Below the pieces are notes generated by a model, which saw only the letters and a program-made list of their open reading frames with translations, was not told where the DNA came from and did not search any database. The position numbers and the translations under genes are program-made. Positions 42,776 to 49,374 of a stretch of DNA of 49,374 bases are shown one piece after another. This DNA is from Alcanivorax sp. (GTDB taxonomy: Bacteria; Pseudomonadota; Gammaproteobacteria; Pseudomonadales; Alcanivoracaceae), in contig PNLU01000011.1 of NCBI GenBank assembly GCA_013823245.1, positions 1 through 49,374 on the forward strand, in the 5' to 3' direction. Within the stretch, counting starts at the first letter, position 1, and each line of letters opens with the position of its first letter.

Positions 42776-43273
42776 ATGATCACACGAAGCATGATGATGG
42801 CGGGTTTTATCTGTCTGGGTATGAGCCTGCAATGGGCACACGCCTACGATGACCCGCACGATGCGCCGGAGAAGCTGGTCTATGTGGACGCCGATGTGTT
42901 TCTGCTGCAGCTGGATTCCCAACTGCAGCGCGGCGGCGATTACGAAGTGGTGTTTGTCGGCGGCGCCGTGAACGCCAACAACCTGCCATCGCGCATCAAT
43001 GAACTGTTCACGCGCGTGCGTGATGCCGGTGGCGACATCCGCATTCGTGTGGCGGCGACCCCCGACGTGCGCGAGCGCGGCATGGACAGCATAACCAGCG
43101 GCGTCAGTGACCTGTCCCGCGCTGTGGATGGCCTGGAGCAATTGCTGACCACCCGCGACCGCGTCGGCCGCATGATGCGCGGCAATCCGTATCGCGGCTA
43201 TCACATCGAGATGGACGTGGACGCCAGCGACGCCCGCGTGGTGCGTTTGCTGCTGGTGCGGGAAGAAGACTGA
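42776..43273 (+). CDS. exported protein, function unknown (envelope module)
   Basis: Protein of 165 residues with a signal peptide (about 1-23, WAHA cleavage) and a mature part with a strand-helix pattern: KLVYVDADVFLLQL, YEVVFVGGAVNANNLPSRINELFTRVRDAGGDIRIRV. The C-terminus IEMDVDASDARVVRLLLVREED is strand-like. I do not recognise it. ATG 42776 is preceded by GAGG and GAGGG. Its stop overlaps the next start by one base, so the two are translated together. Confidence 0.72.
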   Translation: MITRSMMMAGFICLGMSLQWAHAYDDPHDAPEKLVYVDADVFLLQLDSQLQRGGDYEVVFVGGAVNANNLPSRINELFTRVRDAGGDIRIRVAATPDVRERGMDSITSGVSDLSRAVDGLEQLLTTRDRVGRMMRGNPYRGYHIEMDVDASDARVVRLLLVREED

Positions 43274-43803
43274 TGAAACGCCGTGGCAGCCTGACGCTGC
43301 TGGTGCCGGTGCTGGGGCTGGGATTGCTGCTCGCAGGTGGCCTCGCCGGTTGCAGCAGCCGCCCGGACACCGAGGGCGCAGCGGCTGGCGAATCCGTGCG
43401 CCTGACCTATGTGCGCGAGCAACAGATCGACCGTGATCTGATTACTCTGGTACGCGAACAGCCTGACCGGGTGGTGCTGGAGTTTCCCGGGCAGCCGGTC
43501 AACCTGAGCGAACTGCCACCGGATCTGGCCCGCCTGCTGGACGTGTCCGCACGCCATGGCAGCGGCATTCGCCTGGTCGCCTGGGATGAATCAGTGCGCG
43601 AACGCTCCCTCGGCATGCTGGAAATCAAGGCCGCCGTGGAAGGCGCCCGCTACCTGCGCTCGCTCTACGCCATGTCGCAACAGGAAATGCAGCGCCGCCG
43701 CGAACGCCGCCTGGGTGAGTACGATGTGGATCTGCTGTTCGACCCGCACACCGGCAATCTGGTCTACCTGCGGATGGAACGCGCTACTGGCCCGCGAGAT
43801 TAG
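43273..43803 (+). CDS. lipoprotein, function unknown (envelope module)
   Basis: Protein of 176 residues with a lipoprotein signal ending in LAGC (Cys27), followed by SSRPDT, suggesting outer-membrane sorting. The mature part alternates strands and helices (QPDRVVLEFPGQPVNLSELPPDLARLL; DVDLLFDPHTGNLVYLRME). Its repeated layout with the preceding gene (short strand, helix, terminal V-Y/R-L-R-M/L strand) suggests they work as a pair. The start shares one base with the preceding stop. The last 20 bp overlap the end of the convergent FecR-like gene. Confidence 0.72.
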   Translation: MKRRGSLTLLVPVLGLGLLLAGGLAGCSSRPDTEGAAAGESVRLTYVREQQIDRDLITLVREQPDRVVLEFPGQPVNLSELPPDLARLLDVSARHGSGIRLVAWDESVRERSLGMLEIKAAVEGARYLRSLYAMSQQEMQRRRERRLGEYDVDLLFDPHTGNLVYLRMERATGPRD

Positions 43804-44614
43804 CCAGCACCTCGGCCGCCAGCGGCACCTCATGCTGGTGGCGGGCCAGACGCTGCACCGCGCGGAACCACACTTCAGGCCCGCCATGCTGCAAGTCCGC
43901 CAGACCCGCATAGACCTCATCCACCGCATCGCCGCTGGCGTCATCCGCCGCTGACAGGTTCAGCACCTGCCCGTAACAGCCACTCTCGAAACAGGCCTCC
44001 AGCTGATAACGCCCTGCGGACAGCGCAGGCAGCGGCAGCACCGCCAACTGCCGCGCGGGCAACTGGAAACGGTCCGCCACCAGCGTGGCCTCCTCATGCT
44101 CATCCAACGCGTACAGACGCACCGCCTCCGGCGGCGCCGTGCCGCGCCATACCAGAAACAGCGGATTCGCCAGGCTGGCTTCACCTTCCACCCCCGGCGT
44201 CAGCCACGGCAGCGGATTGTCGGCGGTGCTGCGGGACACCGCACCCACCGTGCGCAGCAGGTCATCATCGCGCTGGATCAGCGTGACCGCCCAATTGACC
44301 AGATTGCTGACCACACCATCCCCGCGCGAGGCGGGCGCCACGGTATAGGGGCTGTCGGCCGCGGTCAGATCGACGCGCTGGCCGTTCAGGTCCAGCGTTG
44401 CCCGCGCCGTGCCGGTGAGGATCAACCGCGTACCTGCCTCCAGCGCATCCAGCGGCGCCAGCGGTTGCTGGCGACCGTCCCCCTGCTCGGCCAGCAGGGT
44501 GCCATCACCGGGGGCGAGCGTGAGCACATGGCCCGCCTGGGCCCAGGCTCCTGTGCCCACTGCACACAGCATCAGCAGGCACAGCGCTTGGCAGATCAGG
44601 CGTCGAAATATCAT
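43784..44614 (-). CDS. exported FecR-like domain protein
   Basis: Protein of 276 residues with a signal peptide (1-25, AWAQA). Residues about 26-95 (VLTLAPGDGTLLAEQGDGRQQPLAPLDALEAGTRLILTGTARATLDLNGQRVDLTA) resemble the FecR-type beta-domain found in periplasmic signalling proteins. The middle and C-terminal parts are unassigned, with one likely disulfide (C208/C213, CFESGCYG). It is second after the CHASE2 gene (27 bp). No sigma factor or receptor is nearby, so it is not a classical FecIRA system. Domain assignment is tentative. Confidence 0.65.
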   Translation of the reverse strand: MIFRRLICQALCLLMLCAVGTGAWAQAGHVLTLAPGDGTLLAEQGDGRQQPLAPLDALEAGTRLILTGTARATLDLNGQRVDLTAADSPYTVAPASRGDGVVSNLVNWAVTLIQRDDDLLRTVGAVSRSTADNPLPWLTPGVEGEASLANPLFLVWRGTAPPEAVRLYALDEHEEATLVADRFQLPARQLAVLPLPALSAGRYQLEACFESGCYGQVLNLSAADDASGDAVDEVYAGLADLQHGGPEVWFRAVQRLARHQHEVPLAAEVLANLAGQ

Positions 44615-44641
44615 CAGGTTCTTCTCATCAGGTTCTTTTCA

Positions 44642-45955
44642 TCAGGTTCTGCGGTAATGCCGGAACCGCTGGATCCAGCGGTAGACCTCCACCGCCAGCA
44701 ACGGCAGCAGGAAATTCAGCCAGACCCCGGAGCGGAAGTACAGCAGGCTCAGCGGCACCACCACCAGAACGATACCCAGCAAACTGCCCACATTGGCCCA
44801 CAGCGGCGGCAGGCGCACAAAGCAGAACGACAACGCCAGCACCAGCAGCGCAGTAATCAGCGCGGTGACCCAGAACGGCGGCGGCCGGATCTGCCCGAAA
44901 CGTTCGAGGGAATGCATGGCGTTAATCAACACCATCGGCCCCGCCATGCTGCCCAGTGGCGTGTAATGCATGTCGCCGGATTCCACATGACTGGCCCCGA
45001 TCACCACCACACGCCCGCCCACCAGATGGTCCGGCAGGCGCGCATCGCTTTCCAGCAGCACCGACACCGGCAGCCGGATCACCAGCGGGCGGCTGCCCCC
45101 CGACGGCAGCGGCTGATGCGCCCAGCCCCGGGGCGGCGCGTCCGGTAGCGTGAACAGAATACGCTCGCCCAGCCCGTGCACATCGGCCTGGCCGGGCTGG
45201 TGCAGCGGTACCGTCAAATCACCCAACTGCAAGGTGGGCAACGCCGGTTGTGTTTCGGTGTCGCACGGGTCGCCCGGCCAGTCATCCAGTTGCGCCTGCA
45301 ACGACGCCAGCGCGTTCTGCTGGCGGGCCAGCGCGACCAACTGCACCGACGGCAACAGCGCTGCCTGCCCGTACTCGCACACTGGCTCCACCAGACGCCA
45401 GCGGCGCAACCTATGATCCACATCCAGGGTAAAAAACGGCGACGCCCAGGCCGCCCCGGTGCTGACCTCATCCACCGCCGTGGCCCGGGGCACACCCAGG
45501 CGCGCGGGCGGCTGCGCCGGGCTCAGCGTGCGCATCAGCGTCAGCGGCGGCGCATCGCCACTGGCCTGCCAACGGGCCATCACCGCCGCCACCGGCGCCA
45601 GATCCCGCAGGCTGCGGCGGCTCAGATCAATATCCAGAATCACCGCCCTGGCCTGCGTGTCCACCAGCCGTTCCAGCAGGCGCGCCAGGGTTTCAGCGGG
45701 CACCAGATGGGGTTCGCCCAGCGCCACCCAGGACGGCGTATCCAGATCGATAAACAGATAGGGCGTGGCGTCCGCCGGGGCGGAGGTGTTGGCGGTCATG
45801 CGCATCAGCCAGTCCAGCCCCACGGCCTGCTGGCGCGCCAGCAGCGGATGGTGCTGCAACGCCTGCAAGGTCAGCAGCACCGTCAGCGCAATCAACAGGT
45901 TGACGATAAACTGCCGGAGCAGGGGAGACAGGGGGCGTTGCACCAGCGATGTCAT
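44642..45955 (-). CDS. CHASE2-domain membrane protein without output domain
   Basis: Membrane protein of 437 residues. One membrane segment near 15-33, a large periplasmic CHASE2 sensor domain (about 40-345, with PYLFIDLDTPSWVALGEP, AVILDIDLS, PLVIRLPVSVLL, GRVVVIGASHVESGDMHYTPLG, and the terminal GPMVLINAMHSLE), then three membrane segments to about 425 and a short basic tail. CHASE2 normally precedes a kinase, adenylate cyclase or GGDEF output, and none is encoded here. ATG 45955 is preferred over a GTG 20 codons upstream. It is divergent from the caspase-like gene and followed by the FecR-like gene. Confidence 0.85.
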   Translation of the reverse strand: MTSLVQRPLSPLLRQFIVNLLIALTVLLTLQALQHHPLLARQQAVGLDWLMRMTANTSAPADATPYLFIDLDTPSWVALGEPHLVPAETLARLLERLVDTQARAVILDIDLSRRSLRDLAPVAAVMARWQASGDAPPLTLMRTLSPAQPPARLGVPRATAVDEVSTGAAWASPFFTLDVDHRLRRWRLVEPVCEYGQAALLPSVQLVALARQQNALASLQAQLDDWPGDPCDTETQPALPTLQLGDLTVPLHQPGQADVHGLGERILFTLPDAPPRGWAHQPLPSGGSRPLVIRLPVSVLLESDARLPDHLVGGRVVVIGASHVESGDMHYTPLGSMAGPMVLINAMHSLERFGQIRPPPFWVTALITALLVLALSFCFVRLPPLWANVGSLLGIVLVVVPLSLLYFRSGVWLNFLLPLLAVEVYRWIQRFRHYRRT

Positions 45956-46005
45956 GGGATTCCCGTTTGCGATTACACTGCAGGGCAGAGCGTAAGAGAC
46001 CGCAC

Positions 46006-46039
46006 CAGTGACCACAAGCGTTCAGTGACCGCCAGCGTT
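46006..46039. repeat. 17-bp tandem repeat in the CHASE2/caspase divergent gap
   Basis: CAGTGACCACAAGCGTT (46006-46022) is followed directly by CAGTGACCGCCAGCGTT (46023-46039), differing at two positions. The pair sits in the 127-bp gap between the divergent CHASE2 and caspase-like genes and could be a direct-repeat regulatory site or a replication-slippage product. Confidence 0.6.
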
Positions 46040-46076
46040 CCCTCCAAATGGCGGTAAGTCGATAAAGATCAGGAGC

Positions 46077-46106
46077 ACGGGGATGTACAAAACGGGGATG
46101 TACAAA
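46077..46106 (+). repeat. 15-bp perfect tandem repeat duplicating a start codon
   Basis: ACGGGGATGTACAAA occurs twice in tandem (46077-46091, 46092-46106). Each copy contains an in-frame ATG, so the caspase-like protein can start MYKTGMYK or MYK. The upstream AGGAG is 7 nt from the first ATG; the second ATG has only the GGGG of the repeat. Confidence 0.85.
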
Positions 46107-48212
46107 ATCATAGCCACAGCGGCACTCGGCCTGCTCGCCCTGTGCCTGACACCCGCCATGGCCAGCCAGCAACATGCCCTGCTGGTGGGCGTGTCGGAAT
46201 ACCCGGAGCTGGCCCCGGCACTGTCCCTGGAAGGGCCACGCCAGGACATCCCGCGCCTGCGCAGCATGCTGTTGCAGCAGGGCTTTGATGACAAACATAT
46301 CCGCGTGCTGGCCGACGGCGTGGAAGGCGCCCACGCGCTGCCTACCCTCGGCGCCATCACCGACGCCGTTAAAAAACTGATCGACACCGTGGACGCCGGT
46401 GATCTGGTATTTATGCATTTTTCCGGGCACGGCACCCAATCGCCCACCGACGATCTGGAGCGCGAACCCGACGGCCTCGACGAACTGTTTTTGCCGCGTG
46501 ACGTGAGCAACTGGAATTTCGAACAGAAGGCCGTTCCCAATGCGCTGTATGACTATCAGGTAGGCGAATGGCTGGATCAGATTCGCGCCAAGGGCGCCCA
46601 CGTGTGGATTGTGTTCGACAGTTGCCACGCCGGCACCATGACCCGCAGCGTGAGCGACCAGAGCGTGCGCATGCGCCAACTGACACCGGAAGCGCTGGGC
46701 ATTCCCGTGACCCGCACCCGCAGCGTGCAGCGCGCCGACGCCACCCCCAGCTTTATGCGGCCCGGCGAAGCCCCCGGCGACCTGATCGCCTTTTTCGCCT
46801 CGCAAAGCCACGAAACCACCCCGGAAATGCGCATGCCCCTGGGCGACCCCAACGGCCAGTTCAACGGCCTGTTCAGCCACACCCTGGTGCGCATGCTCGG
46901 CCAGAACCCCAACGTCAGCTATCGCCAACTCGCGCAATTGATGATGGCGGAATACAACGCCTTGCCCTGGCGCGCCAGCACCCCGCTGATGGTGGGCACA
47001 CAGATGGATCGCCGCGTGTTCCACCGCGAAGGTGAATTGCCCGCCCGTTACACCGTGCGCCGCGACGGCAGCGACCTGATTATCGACGCTGGCCAGTTGA
47101 ACGGCTTCGACACTGATGCCGTGGTCGGGCTTTACACCAGCGTGACCGGCGACACCCCCGTGGCTCGCACCACCGTACACAGCAGCTCGCTGGTCTCCAG
47201 CCGCGCGCCCCTGCCGGAGAACCTGGGCCGCGCCAGCGTCTGGGCCGCCCTTGAGCGCCCGGCCTTGAACGTGAGCCATCGCGTGCGCTGGGCGTCGCCG
47301 CCCGCCGAGGTGTGGCGCAAGGCCCAGGAAAGCGCACAGCAGGTCGACCTGCTCAAGCGCACCCTGAACTGGGTGGGCCCCGGTGACGACGCCGACCTGC
47401 TGCTGTATGTGGCCCAGAACCGGCTGTTCTTTATCAATCGCGACGACCAGTTGTCCTGCGATCTGCTCAAGGCGCTGTCGCTGCCCGCCGAAAGCGGCTG
47501 CGAACAGGCCGATGACACACGCCTGCGCAGCGTGGCGTTTGAGGGCGCTGCTGGCGGCAGCCCCGATACGGCACTGGCTGTCAACCTGCTCAGCAACGGC
47601 CTGCAACGCTGGGTGCGCGCCGCCAACCTGCTGCGCACCGCCTCCGCCCTGCAGGGCAGCAGCGGTGCCGCCGCCACCCTGGACACCCGCTTTGAATACC
47701 GCCGCGACGGACGCGGCGACTGGCGCGCCTACGACCCCGCCGCCCCCCTGGCCCTGTATGCCGGCGACGAAGTGCGCCTGACCGTGACCAACAACGGCCG
47801 CACCGACGCCGACATCAGCGTGCTGTTTGTCGATAACGCCCACGGCATCTATCAACTGTGGCCCGAACCCGGCCAGGCCGGTCGCCTCGGCCCCGGCCAG
47901 CGCGCCCAGGCCCTGGCCCCCACCGAAGTCACCAGCGACACCATTGGCGCCGAACAACTGCTGGTGCTGAACAACCCCACCAGCCGCGGCGGCCCCCCGG
48001 TGAACTACGCCTGGCTCGAACAATCCCCCATGGAATACAGCGTGCTGCGCCACGCCGACGCCGCCATCGCCACCCGCAGCGTCGGCGGCGCTGCCAGCCT
48101 GCTCGCCGAAGGCGTCGGCGACATGCCCCTGACCCGCGGCCTCGGCGCCGCCCGCAGCAGCGCCCCCGAAGCCGGCGCCCACATCATCCGCTGGGAAACC
48201 CGCGCGCGCTAA
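46083..48212 (+). CDS. periplasmic caspase-fold (peptidase C14-like) protein with DUF4384-like end
   Basis: Exported protein of 709 residues. Signal peptide to about 27 (TPAMA-SQQ). The caspase-like domain (about 30-340) has the catalytic dyad His116 (FSGHGTQ) and Cys181 (FDSCHAGTM), the arrangement of bacterial metacaspase/caspase-family proteins. The C-terminal part (about 540-640, with DEVRLTVTNNGRTDADISVLFVDNAHGIYQLWPE) looks like DUF4384. Acidic S1 pocket residues seen around DDLEREPDGLDE would suit Arg/Lys cleavage as in metacaspases, but that is inference. A signal peptide makes this a periplasmic enzyme. Next gene is a lipoprotein 128 bp downstream. Confidence 0.88.
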   Translation: MYKTGMYKIIATAALGLLALCLTPAMASQQHALLVGVSEYPELAPALSLEGPRQDIPRLRSMLLQQGFDDKHIRVLADGVEGAHALPTLGAITDAVKKLIDTVDAGDLVFMHFSGHGTQSPTDDLEREPDGLDELFLPRDVSNWNFEQKAVPNALYDYQVGEWLDQIRAKGAHVWIVFDSCHAGTMTRSVSDQSVRMRQLTPEALGIPVTRTRSVQRADATPSFMRPGEAPGDLIAFFASQSHETTPEMRMPLGDPNGQFNGLFSHTLVRMLGQNPNVSYRQLAQLMMAEYNALPWRASTPLMVGTQMDRRVFHREGELPARYTVRRDGSDLIIDAGQLNGFDTDAVVGLYTSVTGDTPVARTTVHSSSLVSSRAPLPENLGRASVWAALERPALNVSHRVRWASPPAEVWRKAQESAQQVDLLKRTLNWVGPGDDADLLLYVAQNRLFFINRDDQLSCDLLKALSLPAESGCEQADDTRLRSVAFEGAAGGSPDTALAVNLLSNGLQRWVRAANLLRTASALQGSSGAAATLDTRFEYRRDGRGDWRAYDPAAPLALYAGDEVRLTVTNNGRTDADISVLFVDNAHGIYQLWPEPGQAGRLGPGQRAQALAPTEVTSDTIGAEQLLVLNNPTSRGGPPVNYAWLEQSPMEYSVLRHADAAIATRSVGGAASLLAEGVGDMPLTRGLGAARSSAPEAGAHIIRWETRAR

Positions 48213-48340
48213 CCGCGCGGGTAAAACCACAATATTTGCGCAATTGCGCCCATGCGCTGCCACATCCCTGTCCCTCTCAACGCGTAACCGGGGCCTGCCA
48301 AGGCCCCACAGCAAGTGTTTACGCACCGGGAGGATCACCC

Positions 48341-49374
48341 ATGCACCGCCAACTCTTGACCGTGCTCTTCACCGCACTCGCACTCACCGCCTGCGGCGGC
48401 AGCAGCGACAGCGGCAACAAGGCCCTGCCCAGAGCCACCGACCTGCCCGTGATGCAAAGCAACGCCCAGGGCAACATGACCGTGCTCAACACCACCCAGG
48501 AAACCCTGATAGTGAGCACCACCCCCAGCTTCCGCCGCGACAACGGCCGCGTCTGGCGCCTGGCGGGCACCTCGGCCACCGTCGACCTGCGCAGCCTCAC
48601 CGGCCCCAACGACGTGATCCGCCTGCACGTGACCACCGCCAGCGCCTATCAAGCACTGCGCGACGGCACCCCCGCCGCAGAACTGGAGATCATCAGCTCC
48701 CCGGTGTTTATTGCCCGCGAAGGCGGCACCTGGAACCCCTACGGCGCTCTGCGCAACAGCCCCCACACCAAGACCGGCACCCTGGTGGTGTGCAACTACA
48801 CCGACGACGTCGTCGGCATCACCATCGGCAGCTCAATGAACGCCCTGGAAGGCCTGATCAATCGCGGCGCCTGCAACGTCCCCCTGCGCCTGCCCGCAGA
48901 CGGCCTGATGACCGTGTATGCCCTGGAAATGCCCTCACTCGCCGTGGTGCGCCAGGCTGAAGTCGCCATCTTCGAAGGGCAACGCAGCGAACTGATTATC
49001 GGCGAGCAACAACTGCCGCCCGCACAAGCCACCCTGACCCTGACCTCCAACACCCCCTGGCACGTTAACGTGCGCAACGCCCTGACCGGCCAGCCCCTGT
49101 ACAACAGCGCCTGCAACAATTGCAGCACCGTGATGGCCGGCGGCAGCGGCAACTTCATCATCCCCGCCAATATCGAAGTGCAGATAGAAGTGACCACCAC
49201 CGACGGCGTACACCGCTTGCTGTCACCCATCGTCGCCGTAGCCACCGACGGCCGCGTGGACCTGGTGCTGCGCCGCAACGAGCAGGGCGAGCCGGAAATC
49301 ATCGAAGCTCCGGCTCTGAGCAACGGCATGTGCCTGCCCGATCAGAGTTATTGGCTGAATATGTACTACTGCAG
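48341..49374 (+). CDS. lipoprotein, function unknown (runs off window end)
   Basis: Open from ATG 48341 (GGGAGGATCACCC before it) to the end of the window without a stop, at least 344 residues. Signal peptide ends in the lipobox LTAC (Cys18), followed by GGSSDSG. The mature part is beta-rich with a repeated strand pattern and cysteine pairs (VVCNYTDD, RGACNVPL, YNSACNNCSTV). It resembles no family I can name. It follows the caspase-like gene on the same strand, and may be a substrate, partner or surface effector of that system. Confidence 0.75.
   Translation, partial: MHRQLLTVLFTALALTACGGSSDSGNKALPRATDLPVMQSNAQGNMTVLNTTQETLIVSTTPSFRRDNGRVWRLAGTSATVDLRSLTGPNDVIRLHVTTASAYQALRDGTPAAELEIISSPVFIAREGGTWNPYGALRNSPHTKTGTLVVCNYTDDVVGITIGSSMNALEGLINRGACNVPLRLPADGLMTVYALEMPSLAVVRQAEVAIFEGQRSELIIGEQQLPPAQATLTLTSNTPWHVNVRNALTGQPLYNSACNNCSTVMAGGSGNFIIPANIEVQIEVTTTDGVHRLLSPIVAVATDGRVDLVLRRNEQGEPEIIEAPALSNGMCLPDQSYWLNMYYC

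Noticed and set aside
43784-45955. Classical FecI-FecR signalling system
   Set aside because: No sigma factor or TonB-dependent receptor gene is present, and the FecR-like domain lacks a membrane-spanning segment beyond its signal peptide.
45693-48338. Long open frame antisense to the caspase-like gene
   Set aside because: Glycine- and alanine-rich low-complexity translation mirroring the codon bias of the plus-strand gene, whose signal peptide and catalytic motifs are clear.
1-49374. CRISPR array, insertion sequence or prophage
   Set aside because: No regularly spaced repeats, transposase, integrase or phage structural genes were found on either strand.

Overview
The window looks like the chromosome of a hydrocarbon-degrading gammaproteobacterium, most likely Alcanivorax or a close relative. 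This is inferred from gene content, not from a search. Two things point there: a CYP153 alkane-hydroxylase operon (ferredoxin, P450, GMC alcohol dehydrogenase, ferredoxin reductase) beside an AraC-type regulator, and the gammaproteobacterial core block pncC-recA-recX-alaS-lysC-csrA-tRNA-Ser. I see no insertion sequence, prophage, rRNA or CRISPR array.

Layout. 1-2100: end of an acyl-CoA dehydrogenase gene overlapped by a GMC oxidoreductase. 2143-6879 (minus): lipid or ketone-oxidation operon A (alpha/beta hydrolase, Baeyer-Villiger-type monooxygenase, SDR, ferritin-like metal-dependent hydrolase, hotdog thioesterase). 7106-12954: AraC regulator and the divergent CYP153 operon. 13116-17606 (minus): FadL-like outer-membrane protein and a 1022-residue Ig-like lipoprotein. 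17786-19006: membrane diguanylate cyclase. 19035-23333 (minus): operon B, a second set of the same four enzyme families as operon A, with a divergent TetR gene. 24230-26268: small accessory patch with a TetR remnant, a RelE/ParE-type toxin-antitoxin pair and a Fic AMP-transferase. 26238-27843: TetR and divergent alpha/beta hydrolase with twin palindromic operators. 27867-30178: sphingomyelinase-type phosphodiesterase translationally coupled to a lipase-chaperone-like protein. 30304-32813: Rieske-glutamate-synthase fusion coupled to a bestrophin. 32966-39828: housekeeping block with an SOS box before recA. 40010-41937: small membrane protein, iron alcohol dehydrogenase and thioesterase operon. 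42043-49374: a run of seven exported or membrane proteins of unknown role, including an output-less CHASE2 protein, a FecR-like protein and a periplasmic caspase-fold protein.

How the genes work together. The first half can be read as uptake (FadL-like barrel), terminal oxidation (CYP153 with its redox partners), alcohol oxidation (two GMC enzymes), sub-terminal or ketone oxidation with ester cleavage (two BVMO plus hydrolase operons), and beta-oxidation entry (acyl-CoA dehydrogenase, thioesterases). A 19-bp motif matching at 14 positions lies just upstream of the first gene of both operon A and operon B, so the two are probably co-regulated. The least explained part is the envelope module at the right end, where a periplasmic caspase-like peptidase sits head to head with a CHASE2/FecR pair.
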